A stretch of 64,000 bases of DNA from Sclerurus mexicanus (GCA_013396755.1 VWZF01004016.1:124598-188597); one strand, 5' to 3'; counted from the first letter of the stretch, positions 46,190 to 59,107 are shown. Numbers and translations are program-made. Notes: generated by a model from the sequence alone, not told the origin.

Positions 46190-47970
46190 CAAGTCTGACA
46201 TCAGCTGACTGTTTATTTAAATGTCCTATATCAGAGTAGGTTCCATTTGTTTTTGTACATCCTTAATGCAATAGACTTACAAGGTTCATTATGTTCTTAG
46301 AAAAAAACGAGCCAACAAAAGGCAACACATCTTGACATATTGGTACCAATGACTGTCCTGATACAGTTGAGAATAAAATCTGCTTAAAACTCTCTTACTA
46401 CACTAGCAGTGTTGTCCTGGAGCTGTGGATACGATTGTACCAGCACTCTGCTGTGCAAAAGGGGCCCAGCCTGGCTTACTTACAGAGCTCCGTGTGCTGC
46501 ACGCTGTGATTAACCCCGACGTTGAGGGCTGGAGTTCCTGTCCCCATCTCCTGTGAAGCATGAACACAACCCAGCTGCTGCTGTCCACAGAAGGCTCATG
46601 GCACACTCACTCCTTTTTAGAAGTAGCTTAAAATTTGGCAGGGGGTGGGGGGAATTGCATTACTATCCAGTAGTAGCTTTTCCAACTGCTTTTTAATTTT
46701 CAGTAAACAGAGGCCCCGAACTCTTAAAACATCCACACACACAATCAAACTTACACAAAAAAAGCTTTCTGAACTGTTGAGCAGTTTCTCTCAGATAATT
46801 AAGTTGCTAAATATAAAAAAGTTTATCTAATCCTCTAGCACTGAAAAGCTAAGGATGAAAGCATGGCCTTAAGGGTTAATATATAGATATTATTATCATC
46901 ATCATTCAGAAGTTGACAGCTTCTTAACCCAAACGTGAAGAGCTGGGCTTTCTATATTTGAAAACCACAGGTTTGGTTTGGTTCAACTCCTGCCTACAGA
47001 GTGATTTGCCCATATGCTTGTCCCTAAAATGGGGGACACAAACAGCTCGAGTCCCCTGCTCCATTGTGTTTCCTGTGGCTGAACCTGGGTTTCCTTGTCC
47101 ATTCCTAGGACAGCCTGTCTTAACACCCCGCTCTTCCCAGAACCGCTGCACCCTTCCCTTACAGCCCACGGAGGTAACAGGACACAGGGACGGCGTTACA
47201 GGAAGCACCATGTATGAGTGTGGCAGCCAGTTACAGTAGAGTGCACAAGCTCTACCACAGTGCATTTCTTGCCCCTGTCAGGGCTGGCTATAAACGTGCA
47301 TCGGTGATGGGCAAGCTTTGTACGAGCACAGTTCAACTGAACCAAGTCCAAAGACAGGAAGTATTTCTATTTATACAGTTACCTTGAGGTACTATCTTAC
47401 CTTTTGACATTACCTATTATGTCCTGTTATGTAATTAAACACGGAGCTGAATCATGAAAAAGAATAAGCTGCTGTTTCACTGTAAGAACTTAGGATTGCT
47501 TTGCATTTTTTTGGTCAACATCTGCTAAAGCTGATTTGTCCTTTGATACTGGATCTGTTGTCTATTTTACAGAACAGCAGGTTCAGTCCCTTGGCTGTGA
47601 AGGACTCGAGCCCCACCCCGAGTTAGAACTTCACACCAAATTGCCCTTACAAACGCAAATTAACTTCCAAGTTTAGTGACCTTCCACCAAGCAGCTGCAC
47701 TGCTGCAACGCCCACACGTTTGACACGGTGCTGCAGTTCTCATGCCAACAGAAGGAAGGAGTTACTAATACAAACCAAAGCATCACCAACTTAATCCACA
47801 GCTGCACGTTACGTTAAGACTTGTACCTGGAGAAAAAGAAAACAAAACGCTCTTCTCTTCACAAAACTGGATGACCAAACACCACCACCAGGACTGTCAC
47901 AAAACCGACTCCTTCCGCTGACTGGCAGTCCCGTTCTTCAACGACATTTTCGGTGTGGTTGCACTTGCTG
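46190..47970 (-). other. FBXL2: FBXL2 3' UTR (predicted extent)
   Basis: Sequence between the FBXL2 stop and the candidate poly(A) site. It contains open frames on both strands (46924-47265) without family resemblance. A shorter 3' UTR through a weak ATTAAA variant (TTTAAT on the + strand near 46693) is possible. Confidence 0.45.
46212..46217 (-). terminator. Candidate FBXL2 poly(A) signal
   Basis: TTTATT on the + strand gives AATAAA on the - strand, 1.75 kb after the FBXL2 stop. It is the first canonical hexamer I found downstream. It lies only ~260 bases from the UBP1 signal on the other strand. Confidence 0.5.
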
Positions 47971-48078
47971 TCAGAGAATAGTGCAGCATCTGCAGAGGCG
48001 CTGTCCGCTCCCTCCGACTGACGGAGGGGGAGTTACTGGAGCAAAGTAAGCATGGACTTTCACGTGAGGTAGATGAGC
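47971..48078 (-). CDS. FBXL2: FBXL2 last coding exon (CaaX C-terminus)
   Basis: 108 nt: 35 codons and a TGA stop, residues ~389-423. It encodes AHLPHVKVHAYFAPVTPP and then PSVGGSGQRLCRCCTIL. The final CTIL is a CaaX box; Leu at the last position directs geranylgeranylation. Mammalian FBXL2 ends CVIL. The upstream CRCC cysteines could add palmitate (inference). The acceptor on the minus strand is TTCACCCACAG, phase 0. Confidence 0.94.
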   Translation of the reverse strand, partial: AHLPHVKVHAYFAPVTPPPSVGGSGQRLCRCCTIL

Positions 48079-49065
48079 CTGTGGGTGAAAGGTCTGCGTT
48101 ATAATGGCAGAGAAAGAAATGTAACTAGAAGGAGAAAAGTAAAGAGAAGCAGTAGACCTTAGCTGCTGCCAACAACTACTCTCCTGAAGGTTGGTTAGCT
48201 GAAAGGAAAGCACCTCTATGCTGGATAATAGCCAAGCTGCCTCATCCTGACACGTGATTCCTTGTGTGCCATCCAGCTAAGGCACACTACTGTCTGGGCA
48301 CTCAGCTTGCACTGCTTTCCCAAAAAAGCACTGATCAGCCCAGAGAGCTCTCCATCAGGAGAGGCATGTTCCACTGCAGCAGAGGGAGGGAGGGAGGGAT
48401 CCCCAGCTGCTGAAGGAGGACAGAAAAGTACCTTGTCTCCCATCTGTCCCCCTGCTGGTCTCGTCCTGGAAAGCAGCACGAAATAGAATTCAGCATTTGC
48501 CCTCAATTTGAGTCACTATCTGGGATGAGCTTTCCAATTGCAAAAGTGGACACAACATTTGGGGTGCAAAGCTGCAGACAAGTTTAGCAGCAAGGCTAAA
48601 ACACTGCCCCCCACAGGGCAGGCAGTCCCTGACCTAAGGGGTGAGGTGCACAGAGAAAAGGGTCAGGGCTGGATTCCAGGGCCTAAGGGCCCTACAACCC
48701 ATTAACTGAAATATCCACACAGACATTTTACTATTGACTATATATTAAAGTATATTTTAGGAGAGTTAAAGAATACTACCACAGCATCCTAAAAGCAGAG
48801 AGGCCTGTATTTGAGAAAATACAGAACACAGAAGATAACCTTCATTCAAACTCATTCCAACAGCAAAAGTGTCATGAGTCAGAAACTGACAATTCCTGCT
48901 GCTCATACAGAAAAGTTACGTGCAGTCTCTAGAGGTGGGACCTAACAGAATGACAGTCAGACTGTTTCCAGCCTTCCTTGCCTGGGATGCCTGTAGAACT
49001 CACACAACCTCAAGCAGTATCAACAGCTCTGGTATTCCCATGAGAACCAGTCAGGAAACACATAC
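48079..49065 (-). other. FBXL2 last intron
   Basis: 1.0 kb intron. Contains a short (GGGA)n tract near 48384-48400. No conserved exon; overlapping open frames on both strands at 48216-48506 are not recognised. Confidence 0.72.
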
Positions 49066-49278
49066 TCTGATTCGCTTGATTCCGGCTCGTGTGACTTGCT
49101 GACAGTCATACAGCTCAATTCTCTCCAAGTTGTGGCAGTTCTCCAGGTGCTCCAGAGTCACGTCGGTGATGAGAAGACAGTTATCAAGCTCCAGTACCTG
49201 CAGCCTCTCGTGACCGCACGTACTGTTGCTCAGGTGAAGGATCCCATCATCAGTGATCAGTTCACAGTGAGATAAGCT
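49066..49278 (-). CDS. FBXL2: FBXL2 exon, LRRs ~318-388
   Basis: 213 nt (71 codons), phase 0 both ends, carrying nearly three cysteine-type leucine-rich repeats. It begins SLSHCELITDDGILHLSN, continues LQVLELDNCLLITDV and ends DCQQVTRAGIKRIR. The acceptor CTGTTTCAG and donor AGA|GTATGT are intact. The repeated x-C-x-x-[IV]-T-D/R pattern marks each LRR. This is part of the substrate-binding solenoid. Confidence 0.95.
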
Positions 49279-52200
49279 CTGAAACAGAAAGGCAAACAAT
49301 TAACATCACTCAGTCCTAAGCTACTCTAGCCTCTGCACATCAGAAGTCCTTCAATGTCCATTCCAGTAGTTAAACAGTTTCAAATAGTACAGAGCTGAAA
49401 CCCAGACCCATGAAAAAAGAAACTTTTACCTAACAAAATGACTGTACTCGATTTTAACTTTGCTTCAAAACAAGTTGAGTCCCAAAACACATGTCACTGG
49501 CAAAACTCCTCAGGCCTCTTTGCTCTCTAAAAACATGGGAATTCTGTTCCAGTTGTCCCACACAAGTGCAAACAGCACTGTGCCAGAAACCAGAGGCAGC
49601 TCTGAAGGATGAGCAAGAACACAGATGAGGATCTAGTGTTACTGTTTTGCAGCTACCACCAGGACCAAGCCTGTGCAAGTCCACAGAGATAAAGAACAAT
49701 CAGACTGGACTGATCTGCCACATAACGATTTCAAAAAAACCAAAAAACCCAAGCCATGAGCACTTAGCATTTCAGGCTGTACATACAAGGAGCAATAAAC
49801 ATCTTACAGTGCTGCAGGAGCAGTCCTTTCTGCAACAAGTCAGCATAATAAACCAAAAAGATCTGCTCCTCTTCAGTGGATCTTTAATCCCTTGAACTTC
49901 CAGAACATGAAAAACACTGCTGCATCTCAGGCACCACAGAAAGCACTTTCCTTTAGGGAATTCCTGACTTTTGGAGAAGCACAGATGATGACAACAACGG
50001 GAAAACACTTAAACAAACCCACTCTTTGTCACCAGTGAAGTGAATGCTCTCAAGTAGAAACGTGTGAGATCTGTGAACTCTCTCTGCTCCTCTTGCCCTG
50101 GGCCTGGAGCTGGTGCCTTTATGCTCAGCCCTGTGTTCTGCTCCTACTTGTATCTACATCTCACAGTGTCTGGTTCTGAAGTAGCATTTCCTTGCCCCAG
50201 GTTGTTTTTTTCAGGCAGCAACTGATGAAAAAACAGCTGCAGCAACCCAAAAGCACTTTTTCATTCAGAGCAAGCAAGAGCAGTGCTCAAAAGTACCTCC
50301 TGCCAATCATCTGACTCTACTACGTGATCTTTCCCATCTCTCGGTACAACTCATCTATTCCAGCCCAACTGGGAAGCCTGAGCACTTCCAGCCACAGTCT
50401 CTTCTGTGCCTGCTCTCTTCATGTACGTGCTCGGAGCATTTGGTTTGGCTCAGAGCCTCGGAACAATCAGCAGCTGCAGGGTGTACCAGACCTGCAGCTC
50501 CAGGGAAGGGCAGCAGTGGCAGTGAGGCTGTTGGCTACAGCAGCAGTCTGCTGGCTAATTAAGAGTGCTCCAGCCCAGGAAGGAAGAGCTTATAAAATCA
50601 GCTCTTCTGAGACACGGTGTTTGGTGCTGAAAGCACAATACACGACGCACAGCTGAGTTCGTAGAGCCTTGTAAAGCAAACGTGCCAAGTGATACATCCT
50701 TCATATTAAACCACGTGATTTTTCTGACTTCATAAGCCTGCTAGGAAGTGCTAATGATGTGGAATTTTACAAAGACGATTGTTTGAAATCTTAAGAACAA
50801 AAAGATATGGTAATTTTTCTTTTTGTCAATGCCTTCTGAATGCTGGGTGTAAATCAAATATGGGATACCACACTGGGAGAGTAAGAAACAGTGTGATCAA
50901 CTGAAATGAAGAATTCAATTGTCTTCCCATCTCCAAGAATATCATAAGTATTTCACAGTTTCTGTAATAACTCAAGGGTACAATTATTTAACACTTTCAC
51001 CACAAATTACTTTTCAAGTACAAAAAGTAAAAAAGCCCTTGAGTACTCTGATACTGATGAAGATTAGTGGTTGGCTATAACTGGTCTAACAGTGCTTCTG
51101 CCTATTTCCACCATCTACTGAGACTCCAAACGTCAAAACACAAATCCAAAATTTATCTCTGTGACTCCAAAATATTTGGTTTACTGCAAGTACACCTAAA
51201 CACACACTAAAGCACAGCTACACATGAGTTTATAGGACCACCAACAAAATGTGATTTCACATTTGAAGCATCAAGATTAGTTTGTGTAGTGTATTTGGCA
51301 CCTGCTAGCCTTGCCTTTTCCTTCACAGGAATCCTCAGCCATTGCTGTTCATGCACAGTCTCTGTGTGGTTATCTTTCCTACTCACCGGATACACATCAA
51401 CAAAAACACCGAGTTCCCTGAGAAGAGGTATGATACTTCACAAAGGCCACGCTTCCCTGTCTGTGGGCTAACAGCCAGAGGCCAGCAAACAGGAGCAGGT
51501 TCAGCAAAGATAGCTGGAAATGATGAGTTGTGAGGGTATCTCTGTTGGAGCCCTGGCAGAATCAGCACCAAGGATCCCTTGCGAGCACAGGTACCACTGG
51601 GGTTACAACACACAGGCGTGTGCGGCACAGAGGAACAGCACGTGTCACACACGAGTGGCTCCACACCTTCCGACAGCCCACTTTGTTTAACATCAAGAAT
51701 TACGGCTCAGAACTGAGGCTGGGCAACTAATAAGCAAAACCAAAACCCAACAACAAAAAATAGTGAACAAGCTCCTTTTTAAAAGTCATCTTTCCTCATG
51801 TTGCTACCTTAGCAACACTGATCATCACAGAATTTAATTAAGGAAGCAGCAAACCTTCCTTTAATCCCATCTAAGAACAGATTATACAGATACTTGTTCT
51901 CTCATGGAGATCTAAGCAGTGCGTAACAGCTCTACACTTCTGGGACAACTGGCCCTAATACAGGAGCTCCTACTGTAAGGACAATCCAGTAACTCTGGAG
52001 TACCTTCGCTAAAGAACAGACAAATTTATGTCACCTCAAACTGGTTTTGATGATCTGAAAGGTTTAAGACACCACTCCCCAGACAACAGTTCTTTGAAAC
52101 ACAGTAAGCAGGGAACCCCAATGGAGGCATCTCAACCCTCTCCAGTTATGTTCAAAAGGCAAGTTCAAAAAAACCTTCCATAATTTATTATGTAAATGGA

Positions 52201-52391
52201 GTCCTTGGGAAAAAATGCTTGGATGCAAAACTGATTACAGAGTGGTTAATTACCTCCTCTGGGTGGTTTTGTTTCTTCAGTATCTGATGTGAAGTGTCAT
52301 CCTCCCTAAAATACCCTAAAAAAACCAGGAGCCGTCTGCGTGTGTGGGCTGGGGGATGTGTTAAAGGGCACAAACAAAGAGTTACACTTAC
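49279..52391 (-). other. FBXL2 intron (3.1 kb)
   Basis: No conserved exon recognised. Open frames at 50324-50656 (+), 51383-51664 (-) and others overlap and have no family resemblance. Confidence 0.7.
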
Positions 52392-52448
52392 CAATGCTTG
52401 CAGCTTAGGACAATGTATGGAAAGTTGTATCAATGTGCTGTCAGTTAT
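52392..52448 (-). CDS. FBXL2: FBXL2 exon, residues ~299-317
   Basis: 57-nt exon (19 codons), phase 0 at both ends: ITDSTLIQLSIHCPKLQAL. The acceptor is TTTATTTCTAG and the donor is TTG|GTAAGT. It is less than one LRR unit and joins seamlessly to SLSHCEL in the next exon. Confidence 0.95.
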
Positions 52449-52734
52449 CTAGAAATAAAAGAAATCAGCAGCCATAAGCAAGAGATAGCAGGAGAGTCAA
52501 CCCCCAAGTAAGACATCTCTGTCTACCAGATGAAGGTTCTGTTATTTTTGGAAAACATCCCATCGCCTCTTACTCTCCAAGTACTTCCCTTTACAGAATT
52601 TCCCAATGATTATTTTTATTTCCTACCATAAACACAGCACTATTAATAAAACCCAAAGCATATCTAACTGAGAGTCCTAACGTACAGCACTCTTACACTG
52701 GAAGCTCAATATTCCTTTTCATATTAAATCTCAC

Positions 52735-52779
52735 CAAAACACACTCTTCCAAGTCCATCTTCTCCAGCTCATGGCAATT
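52735..52779 (-). CDS. FBXL2: FBXL2 exon, residues ~284-298 (45 nt)
   Basis: Very short exon of 15 codons, phase 0 at both ends: NCHELEKMDLEECVL. The acceptor is TCTGTTGTAG and the donor is TTG|GTGAGA. It is easily missed by gene predictors. The residue pattern (LEKMDLEECVL then ITD in the next exon) completes a leucine-rich repeat conserved with human FBXL2. Confidence 0.94.
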
Positions 52780-54152
52780 CTACAACAGACAAAACACAAA
52801 CAGAAAAACAAAGGATGAAATAAAACAGCACAGACATAAAATCATGCACAAGAGCAGTAACATGGGACAGCACAGCTTCCAAGAGGAAACTGTGAGCTAA
52901 ATCCCTTCCAGTATTTGATCACCACCAAAGGACAAAAAATTGTTGAAAGAAAGAAAGAAATGAATTAGCAAGCAACGCACCAGCTCCCTGTCAGACTTCA
53001 TTTCAGCCTTCCTCTTAGTGAAATGTCTCGTTCCTGCCCTGCAAGGTTTGAGCAGCATGTATCAGGATCTACCCACCCCTGCTTCCCTTCCAGTTTGCAG
53101 CCTGCACACTAAAGCCAACCCAGGGGCAAACAGATGAATCCAACTTCCGTGGCCATCAGCCTGCACCAAACTCCTCTGAAACTTAAGACCAGGGAAGACC
53201 CCTCTTCACCATCATGCATTAGAAAGAAGCCTTACACCCAATTTGCTTTGCTGATGAGTGCCGAAAATATTAAAATAGAGTGTACTTTAAGGCTGCGGGA
53301 AAGCTGCACATCACATCTACGCAGGCAGCTGTCCCAGCAGTCAGAGGTCCCAGCAAGCTTCCAGAAGTGCTTTCAATCTCTGATCACGACTAATTTCAAG
53401 AAAATTACGCAGCCTTGTGACCTTGCAGCAGAGCACATGGTGCGACAGCTCAGCTCAGTTCCCAACCTGCTTTTTACAGGAATAAAAAAATAAAATAAAA
53501 TAAAAGCAGACTTGAGGTGACTACTAAAGGCCTGAGGCTGCAGTGCTGAACCATTAGAAAACCGCTCTGTTTAACCACTGTGGCTACAAACCCCCTTTTC
53601 ATTGACACTGAATATCAGCAGAAATGAATCCTGCTTCCCAAGTGTTATGTTTGTGTTCAGATTTCCCAAACCAGGAAGCAAACAAGTCTAACTTGAAGCA
53701 TTTGATGGCACCAATATGGTTCATGGTAACTTTACATATTTACAGCACGAATCCGGGCAAAAGTAGTTCATAATGTGTAATGTAAGTATTCTGTAACTAA
53801 AGGGTATGCTCAGAAAATTCTATTATATGCTGATTTTTTTAGGTAAATATCACAGGCTTATATGTTGTCTTTACAGAGGAAATTTGGCTAGAATACACAA
53901 CGCAAGCTTAATAAATTCAATTGAAACAAACTAAAAGAGAGGAAAAAAGTGAAAAATGCAATGATAGCTGACAAACCAGACCAAATTGCAGACCTAAGTA
54001 TAATCCAGAAATAAAATAACTCCTTAGTCCCTGCTTCCACTGGGTTCTTCCTACTGTAGCTTTCCTCTTCCCATATGCCTTCCCAGCAGGACTACATGGA
54101 TGCTCAGCAGCAAGGAAAACCAGGAAGTCTAACCTGCTGAAATGACCCTTAC
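52780..54152 (-). other. FBXL2 intron (1.4 kb)
   Basis: Contains an (AAAAT)n-like run near 53486-53505. The + strand open frame 53134-53493 is not recognised. Confidence 0.7.
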
Positions 54153-54213
54153 CCGTGCTAGAAGGGTAAACCCAGCATCCGTGAGATGTGAACATCTTGC
54201 AGCTTCCAAAATC
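54153..54213 (-). CDS. FBXL2: FBXL2 exon, residues ~263-283
   Basis: 61 nt. The first base completes Lys (AA|G), then ILEAARCSHLTDAGFTLLAR, ending CGG|GTAAGG. The acceptor is AACTTTTCCAG. The ARCSHLTDAGFTLLARNCHELE junction with the next exon matches mammalian FBXL2. Confidence 0.95.
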
Positions 54214-55575
54214 CTGGAAAAGTTTTAAAGGTTAAAGCAAACAGGAACACAGAGAAAAGCAAATGGCATTTCAGATACAAATTTATCTTCTGCAACTTAA
54301 AGCTCTCAGAAGCAAATGTAAATATGTACAGGCCTATTTTTCACAGGGATGCGCAACTAAAAAGCAGACTTTTGATCCAGTTTATCAGAAGATTCTACCA
54401 GTCACAGAACACATTAAGTTCAATCCTCAAATCTGAGCATTTAGGGGAAAAAAATTATACACAATTATAGGCATTTTTAACCTCTTGTTTCATTTAGTAA
54501 GAGCATAATGCCCAAGTTTTCTCATATGTTATCTGAGGAAAGATATGGGAGAATAAATGCAGATGAAGCCTGCATCTAAACCCAGCAGAGGCTGGAAGGC
54601 CCCAGACTGAGAAACTGCTTACTCGAAATCGCCTCAGAGCCTCTGCATGAAGCAGAGTGAAGCAAGCGCCCAGAAAGCAAGGCTAACATCTCCAGGCCCA
54701 CAGCAAAGCACTAAACTATGCCAAGAGAACCTTAAAGAAACCAACCCATTGCTTTGGACAGATAACCCCAAGGCTCCTCTGAGAGGCACTGGTGAGCAGC
54801 ACTGTTCCAGTTTCGGAATCTGCTACGCAATTCCTCCTCCTACCAGTGCAGAGTTTGCAGTCAGTGTCCACCTTCCCGTTGCTGGCTAGCAAAAGGACTG
54901 GCTGAGCGCTTAGATTCCAACCTAGTGGGTGGCGGGTGAGGGGGAAGGGAGAGATGGGGTTTTCTTGCTGTGTGCTGGGTTGGGGACTGCGTTTCTGGCA
55001 GCTGCTGGGAGTGGAAGCACCTAAGAGGGAGCCCCTCTTCGGCTTGGGCTCGTCTCGCCCCTCACCTCCAACCCCCAGCTCTGGAACCCCGCGCCTTGGA
55101 TTTGGGACGCACCTTTTCCTTCCGATGGGGCCAACATCAGCAGAGAAGCTGCTGCCCCCCCGGCCCAACGCTGCTTCTGGAACAAAGGACAGGAAGGTGC
55201 CCGCCCCGCACCAAGGAAAAGGTCCCACATCATGGCCCTGCCCCAGCGGTCCCACGGGAGCCTGCTCGGGAACCCTCCACAGCTCCGTCCCCTCCACCGC
55301 ATCGCCACCTGCCCCCGCAAACACAGCTGCACCCACCCGCAGCAGCAACCTGAACTGCCTGCAGAATGTGCGTTACAAACTGCCTTGTCCAGTTGGGTTT
55401 TTCCCTGGATGGATGGATGGATGGATAGGTAGGTGGGTAGGTAGGCAGACAGACAGATAGATATAGATAGACAGAAATGAGAGAGACAGAGAGGATAGAT
55501 AGATATAGATAGATGATAGACAGATATAGAGACACATAGAGAGAGATAGACAGAGATAGGTAGATAGATAGAGAT

Positions 55576-55612
<37 letters not shown>

Positions 55613-58600
55613 TGGATAGTAGTTAAGAACTGTTATCCTTTTCTATATATTTTCCTAACTAAAGTTTGTTCTAAATTTAAGGGAGTGAGGTGATTATTTT
55701 TTTTAGAAAAAGGCCCCTTCCTTCTCCTGGTCAACATAGACATCTTAGTTTCCTCTAAACTAAGACAAGTACTGACAGAAAAAAAAATTCAACTGCCTCA
55801 AACAGAATCACCAATATGCACAACAGGCTCTATCCCGTTAATGTTGTGTTGCCCTTGTTTTATTTTTCTTCTTTTTTTTTTAAATGAACACTTCACTTTG
55901 CAGGTGGAGTAAGCGTCAAGATGATTAAGGGGCAATCACAGCACTGTGTAAGGAGCAGAACAAACTAAGTGCACCTTACCACAGCAAACACTACTGCACT
56001 ACTGGGGCTGGTGGGAAGGAGGCAGGGAAAGGTAGACAAAGGAACTTCTTGCTATGGCAACACTTAGGGGCATCCAGATCCTTCCACTGGTTTTGGAAGT
56101 CATTAGAATGCTCCCTAGAGGCAAAGTGCAAAGGGAGAAGCCATGCCGTGTGCATGACCAAAATACAAAACCACGAAAGCACAGGATGTGGGGCTCTGAC
56201 TATGGCTTTGCTGGGTCAGTCTCTTCCAAGCCATCAGCAAGAGGGCAGCCAAGCTGAGAGCTGAGCAGCCCCATGGGATACACTCTTGAAAATCCACTTC
56301 CAGAGTTCTAGTCTTCAACAAGGAAGGATGATGGAAACTCAGAAACAGCCAAGAGAGAGGTACAGGACAGATACTTCTCCCCAGATGGATGGTTCTAACA
56401 CCTCTGGACTTCCTTTCCAGTCTCAAATTTAGGAACTCTGGACCCTTCCATCAAGGGTAGTTAGCAGCCTATCATAAAATACTGGTAGTTACTCTGAAAA
56501 CTACCTAGCATATGAAATAGGAAGGAAAAAAACACCACCACCACACAAAGCCCCAATGATTCGGGTCACATTTGTGACCCTTCCAACTCCTCTCATCAAT
56601 CACTTGCTATGAGCCCCACCTTATAACATATCTGACTTTAATGGGGGGGGGGGGAATGACAATTACAACATGCAAAATAGGATGTTACTTACTGCCCATG
56701 TGGTTGAAAAGAATACAGAAACAGAAGAGTAAGACAGCAGAGGAAAACAGCTCTATCTTTCCTGAAACTTGGTACACAGACAGTCTGGGGAGCAGAATGG
56801 GGAATAAGCTGTATATACACACATGCTGCATCAATAAGGCCCCAGTGTGACAAAACAGGTGGGAAGGCATGCATGAAAATGAGGAAAGTTCTAATTTTTG
56901 CTTTGCAGAGAGCTCTTCCTTTTTCCTGATACAGTTGACACATATTTTCCATCTAGTGATTTGTGACAAAATTCCTACCATAGGAGCTAAAGAGGCAAAA
57001 TGATCTCCAAGAGCAGATTTCCCACTCTTATAAAGCAACATTCAGACAGACCTCATAGTTGAATTTACTGTCTACACATGTCTTTTGGGCACACCTGGAG
57101 TGTCTCTCCACACAGCACCTCCCTACTCCTGTTGAATTAGCAGCAGGTAGGGTTAAAAGGAATATGATCCTAATTTTCACAGCCCCACCCAAAGACATTC
57201 ATGGTTCTCCGGTGTTTTTCTTGATAAACCTCACCAAAACACCTACCAGTATTTTAACACTAAAACGTGCTAATAACGGAAAAAATAAAAAAAAAAAGAG
57301 AAGGCATCAAGCACCTAAAAGAGCAGATACAGAGAGGGATGAGAAGACACCTATATCTTGATGTGAGATAAGAAATAGAGCTGAAGGGTCAGCTGAAAGG
57401 TCAAGCTCAGGGTTTTTTTCCAAGGAGACATCCTTTGTGAGTGCTAACAGCTGCAGAACACAGCAGTGTCACGGAAAGCAGCACAGTAGGACATTCAAGA
57501 CCCTGAAATGAACTGAGAGTAGCACAGCACAGAAAATACTGAAAGGTTTCCTAACAGGGCCAGCACATCCAACACACGGTGCAGTTTTCTTTCATACTCA
57601 AACCCCAAATATTCAGAAGCTACGAGCAAGAGTGGAATGACATTTCCCTTTGATTTCTGATACAATTTTTACCAAGCACTTCGCATACACAATTCCAAAA
57701 CTCTAGATATAACCAGCTGTATCACCTGTCCTTCCAACATGCACTAATCCTCGGCAGTAATCACTGCAAATGGTCTTTCTTTTTTTTATTTTTTTTTAAA
57801 TAATGTTACTCATTACAGGAGAAGAGTGGCAGACGCCTTCCCCCTCGTGGCACAGACAGGGGCTAACAGTTCACCTACCAAAGTCAAAACAATTCCTGCT
57901 ACAGTTCTACTGCCCTTGGAAAAAATTGCACGGCTCATAGTACTTTAGAGCTCCTTTTCTTTCCAATCTGAGCCATAACTTGAGAGAAGGAGGGAAACAG
58001 TGGAAAAAGACCAGTAATAACAGCACAGCTTTCTAAGGAACACAGTTTAGTGTGTCAGAAGACACATAAGCTCTGTAAGCATGAACATGAAGGGGACTGT
58101 CACTCTGGAACTGTCCTAAAGACAGGCTTACTACAGTAAAAAACACTTTTTCACTCTCTCAGCTAAAGTAACACTGCCAGCATAATGCACAGTGGCATTT
58201 GAATGAAGCTTCCCCTAATTTCAACAGTCTACGCTTTCCTCTGTCTGTGATTGAAGTACAAGTTGGCACTCCTGCATGTTCCTGTCATTAATGACAATTC
58301 AGTGTCATCCAAAAGTCTTATCCTTTGATCTAATTTACATTAAAATTAGACCTTCTAAGAAGTGTTGTCTCTACACAGAGAGCTGTTGCACGACAACCTC
58401 ATTGTTAAAGCCAAAGCTGTCTGCACTTCTGAGACCTCCACCATGACACGTATGTTAGCACAAACTACACCAATGCAAAAGTTTATATGATTTATAACTA
58501 ATAAGCCCCTATTGCTCAAAACATCTCAAAAATCAGTCCTCAGTGTTTGCAAAGACAGTAGCACACCCCATATTAGAGTTTAAGAACACCAGGATGTACT

Positions 58601-59107
58601 GCAGAGCATATTAGAACACATTTATAACAAAATCTGAAAAAAAATACTCAAATACAATTTAGCTTTTTCTTTGCAAGACAAACAACCACATAAAGCCATA
58701 TCAGAGTACAAACATCACAAGACACAACACAACTACAGACATTTTTAGCTTTAAAAAAAATAATGGGCTTTATATCTTCCTTTCTTCTGGCTTGTAATTA
58801 GTAACTAAAATATTTAGCTAGAAGTGCAGAATTGAACTGCTAGGTTCAGCATGTTTTATTTTTCATGTATGAACTTTGCTTTTCCAATATACAGTGAACT
58901 ACATTAATATGATAGCTACAGAGGAGCAGCCCTCAACCTTGTGTTCAGCTGGTACTTCCAACTTCACGTTTTGATTACAAAGGTAATGTAAACAACACAT
59001 GGCTAAATCAAGACCGTGGATATCAGCTCATTATCTTCAGAAGTGAATTTCCTACAGCAGGCCAGTAACAACACGACATACTCACAACACGCTCCCGAAA
59101 TACTCAC
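54214..59107 (-). other. FBXL2 intron (4.9 kb) with GC-rich patch and microsatellite
   Basis: Largest visible FBXL2 intron. It holds a GC-richer patch (~54900-55350) with long overlapping open frames on both strands, followed by a compound microsatellite (55406-55619) and a 12-G run (56643-56654). No conserved exon was recognised. Confidence 0.7.
55406..55619. repeat. Compound microsatellite (TGGA)n/(GATA)n/(GA)n
   Basis: About 214 bases of simple sequence: TGGA units, then GTAG/GGCA variants, imperfect GATA/GACA units, a pure (GA)n tract at about 55579-55608, and a return to TGGA units. It is probably length-polymorphic. Confidence 0.92.
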
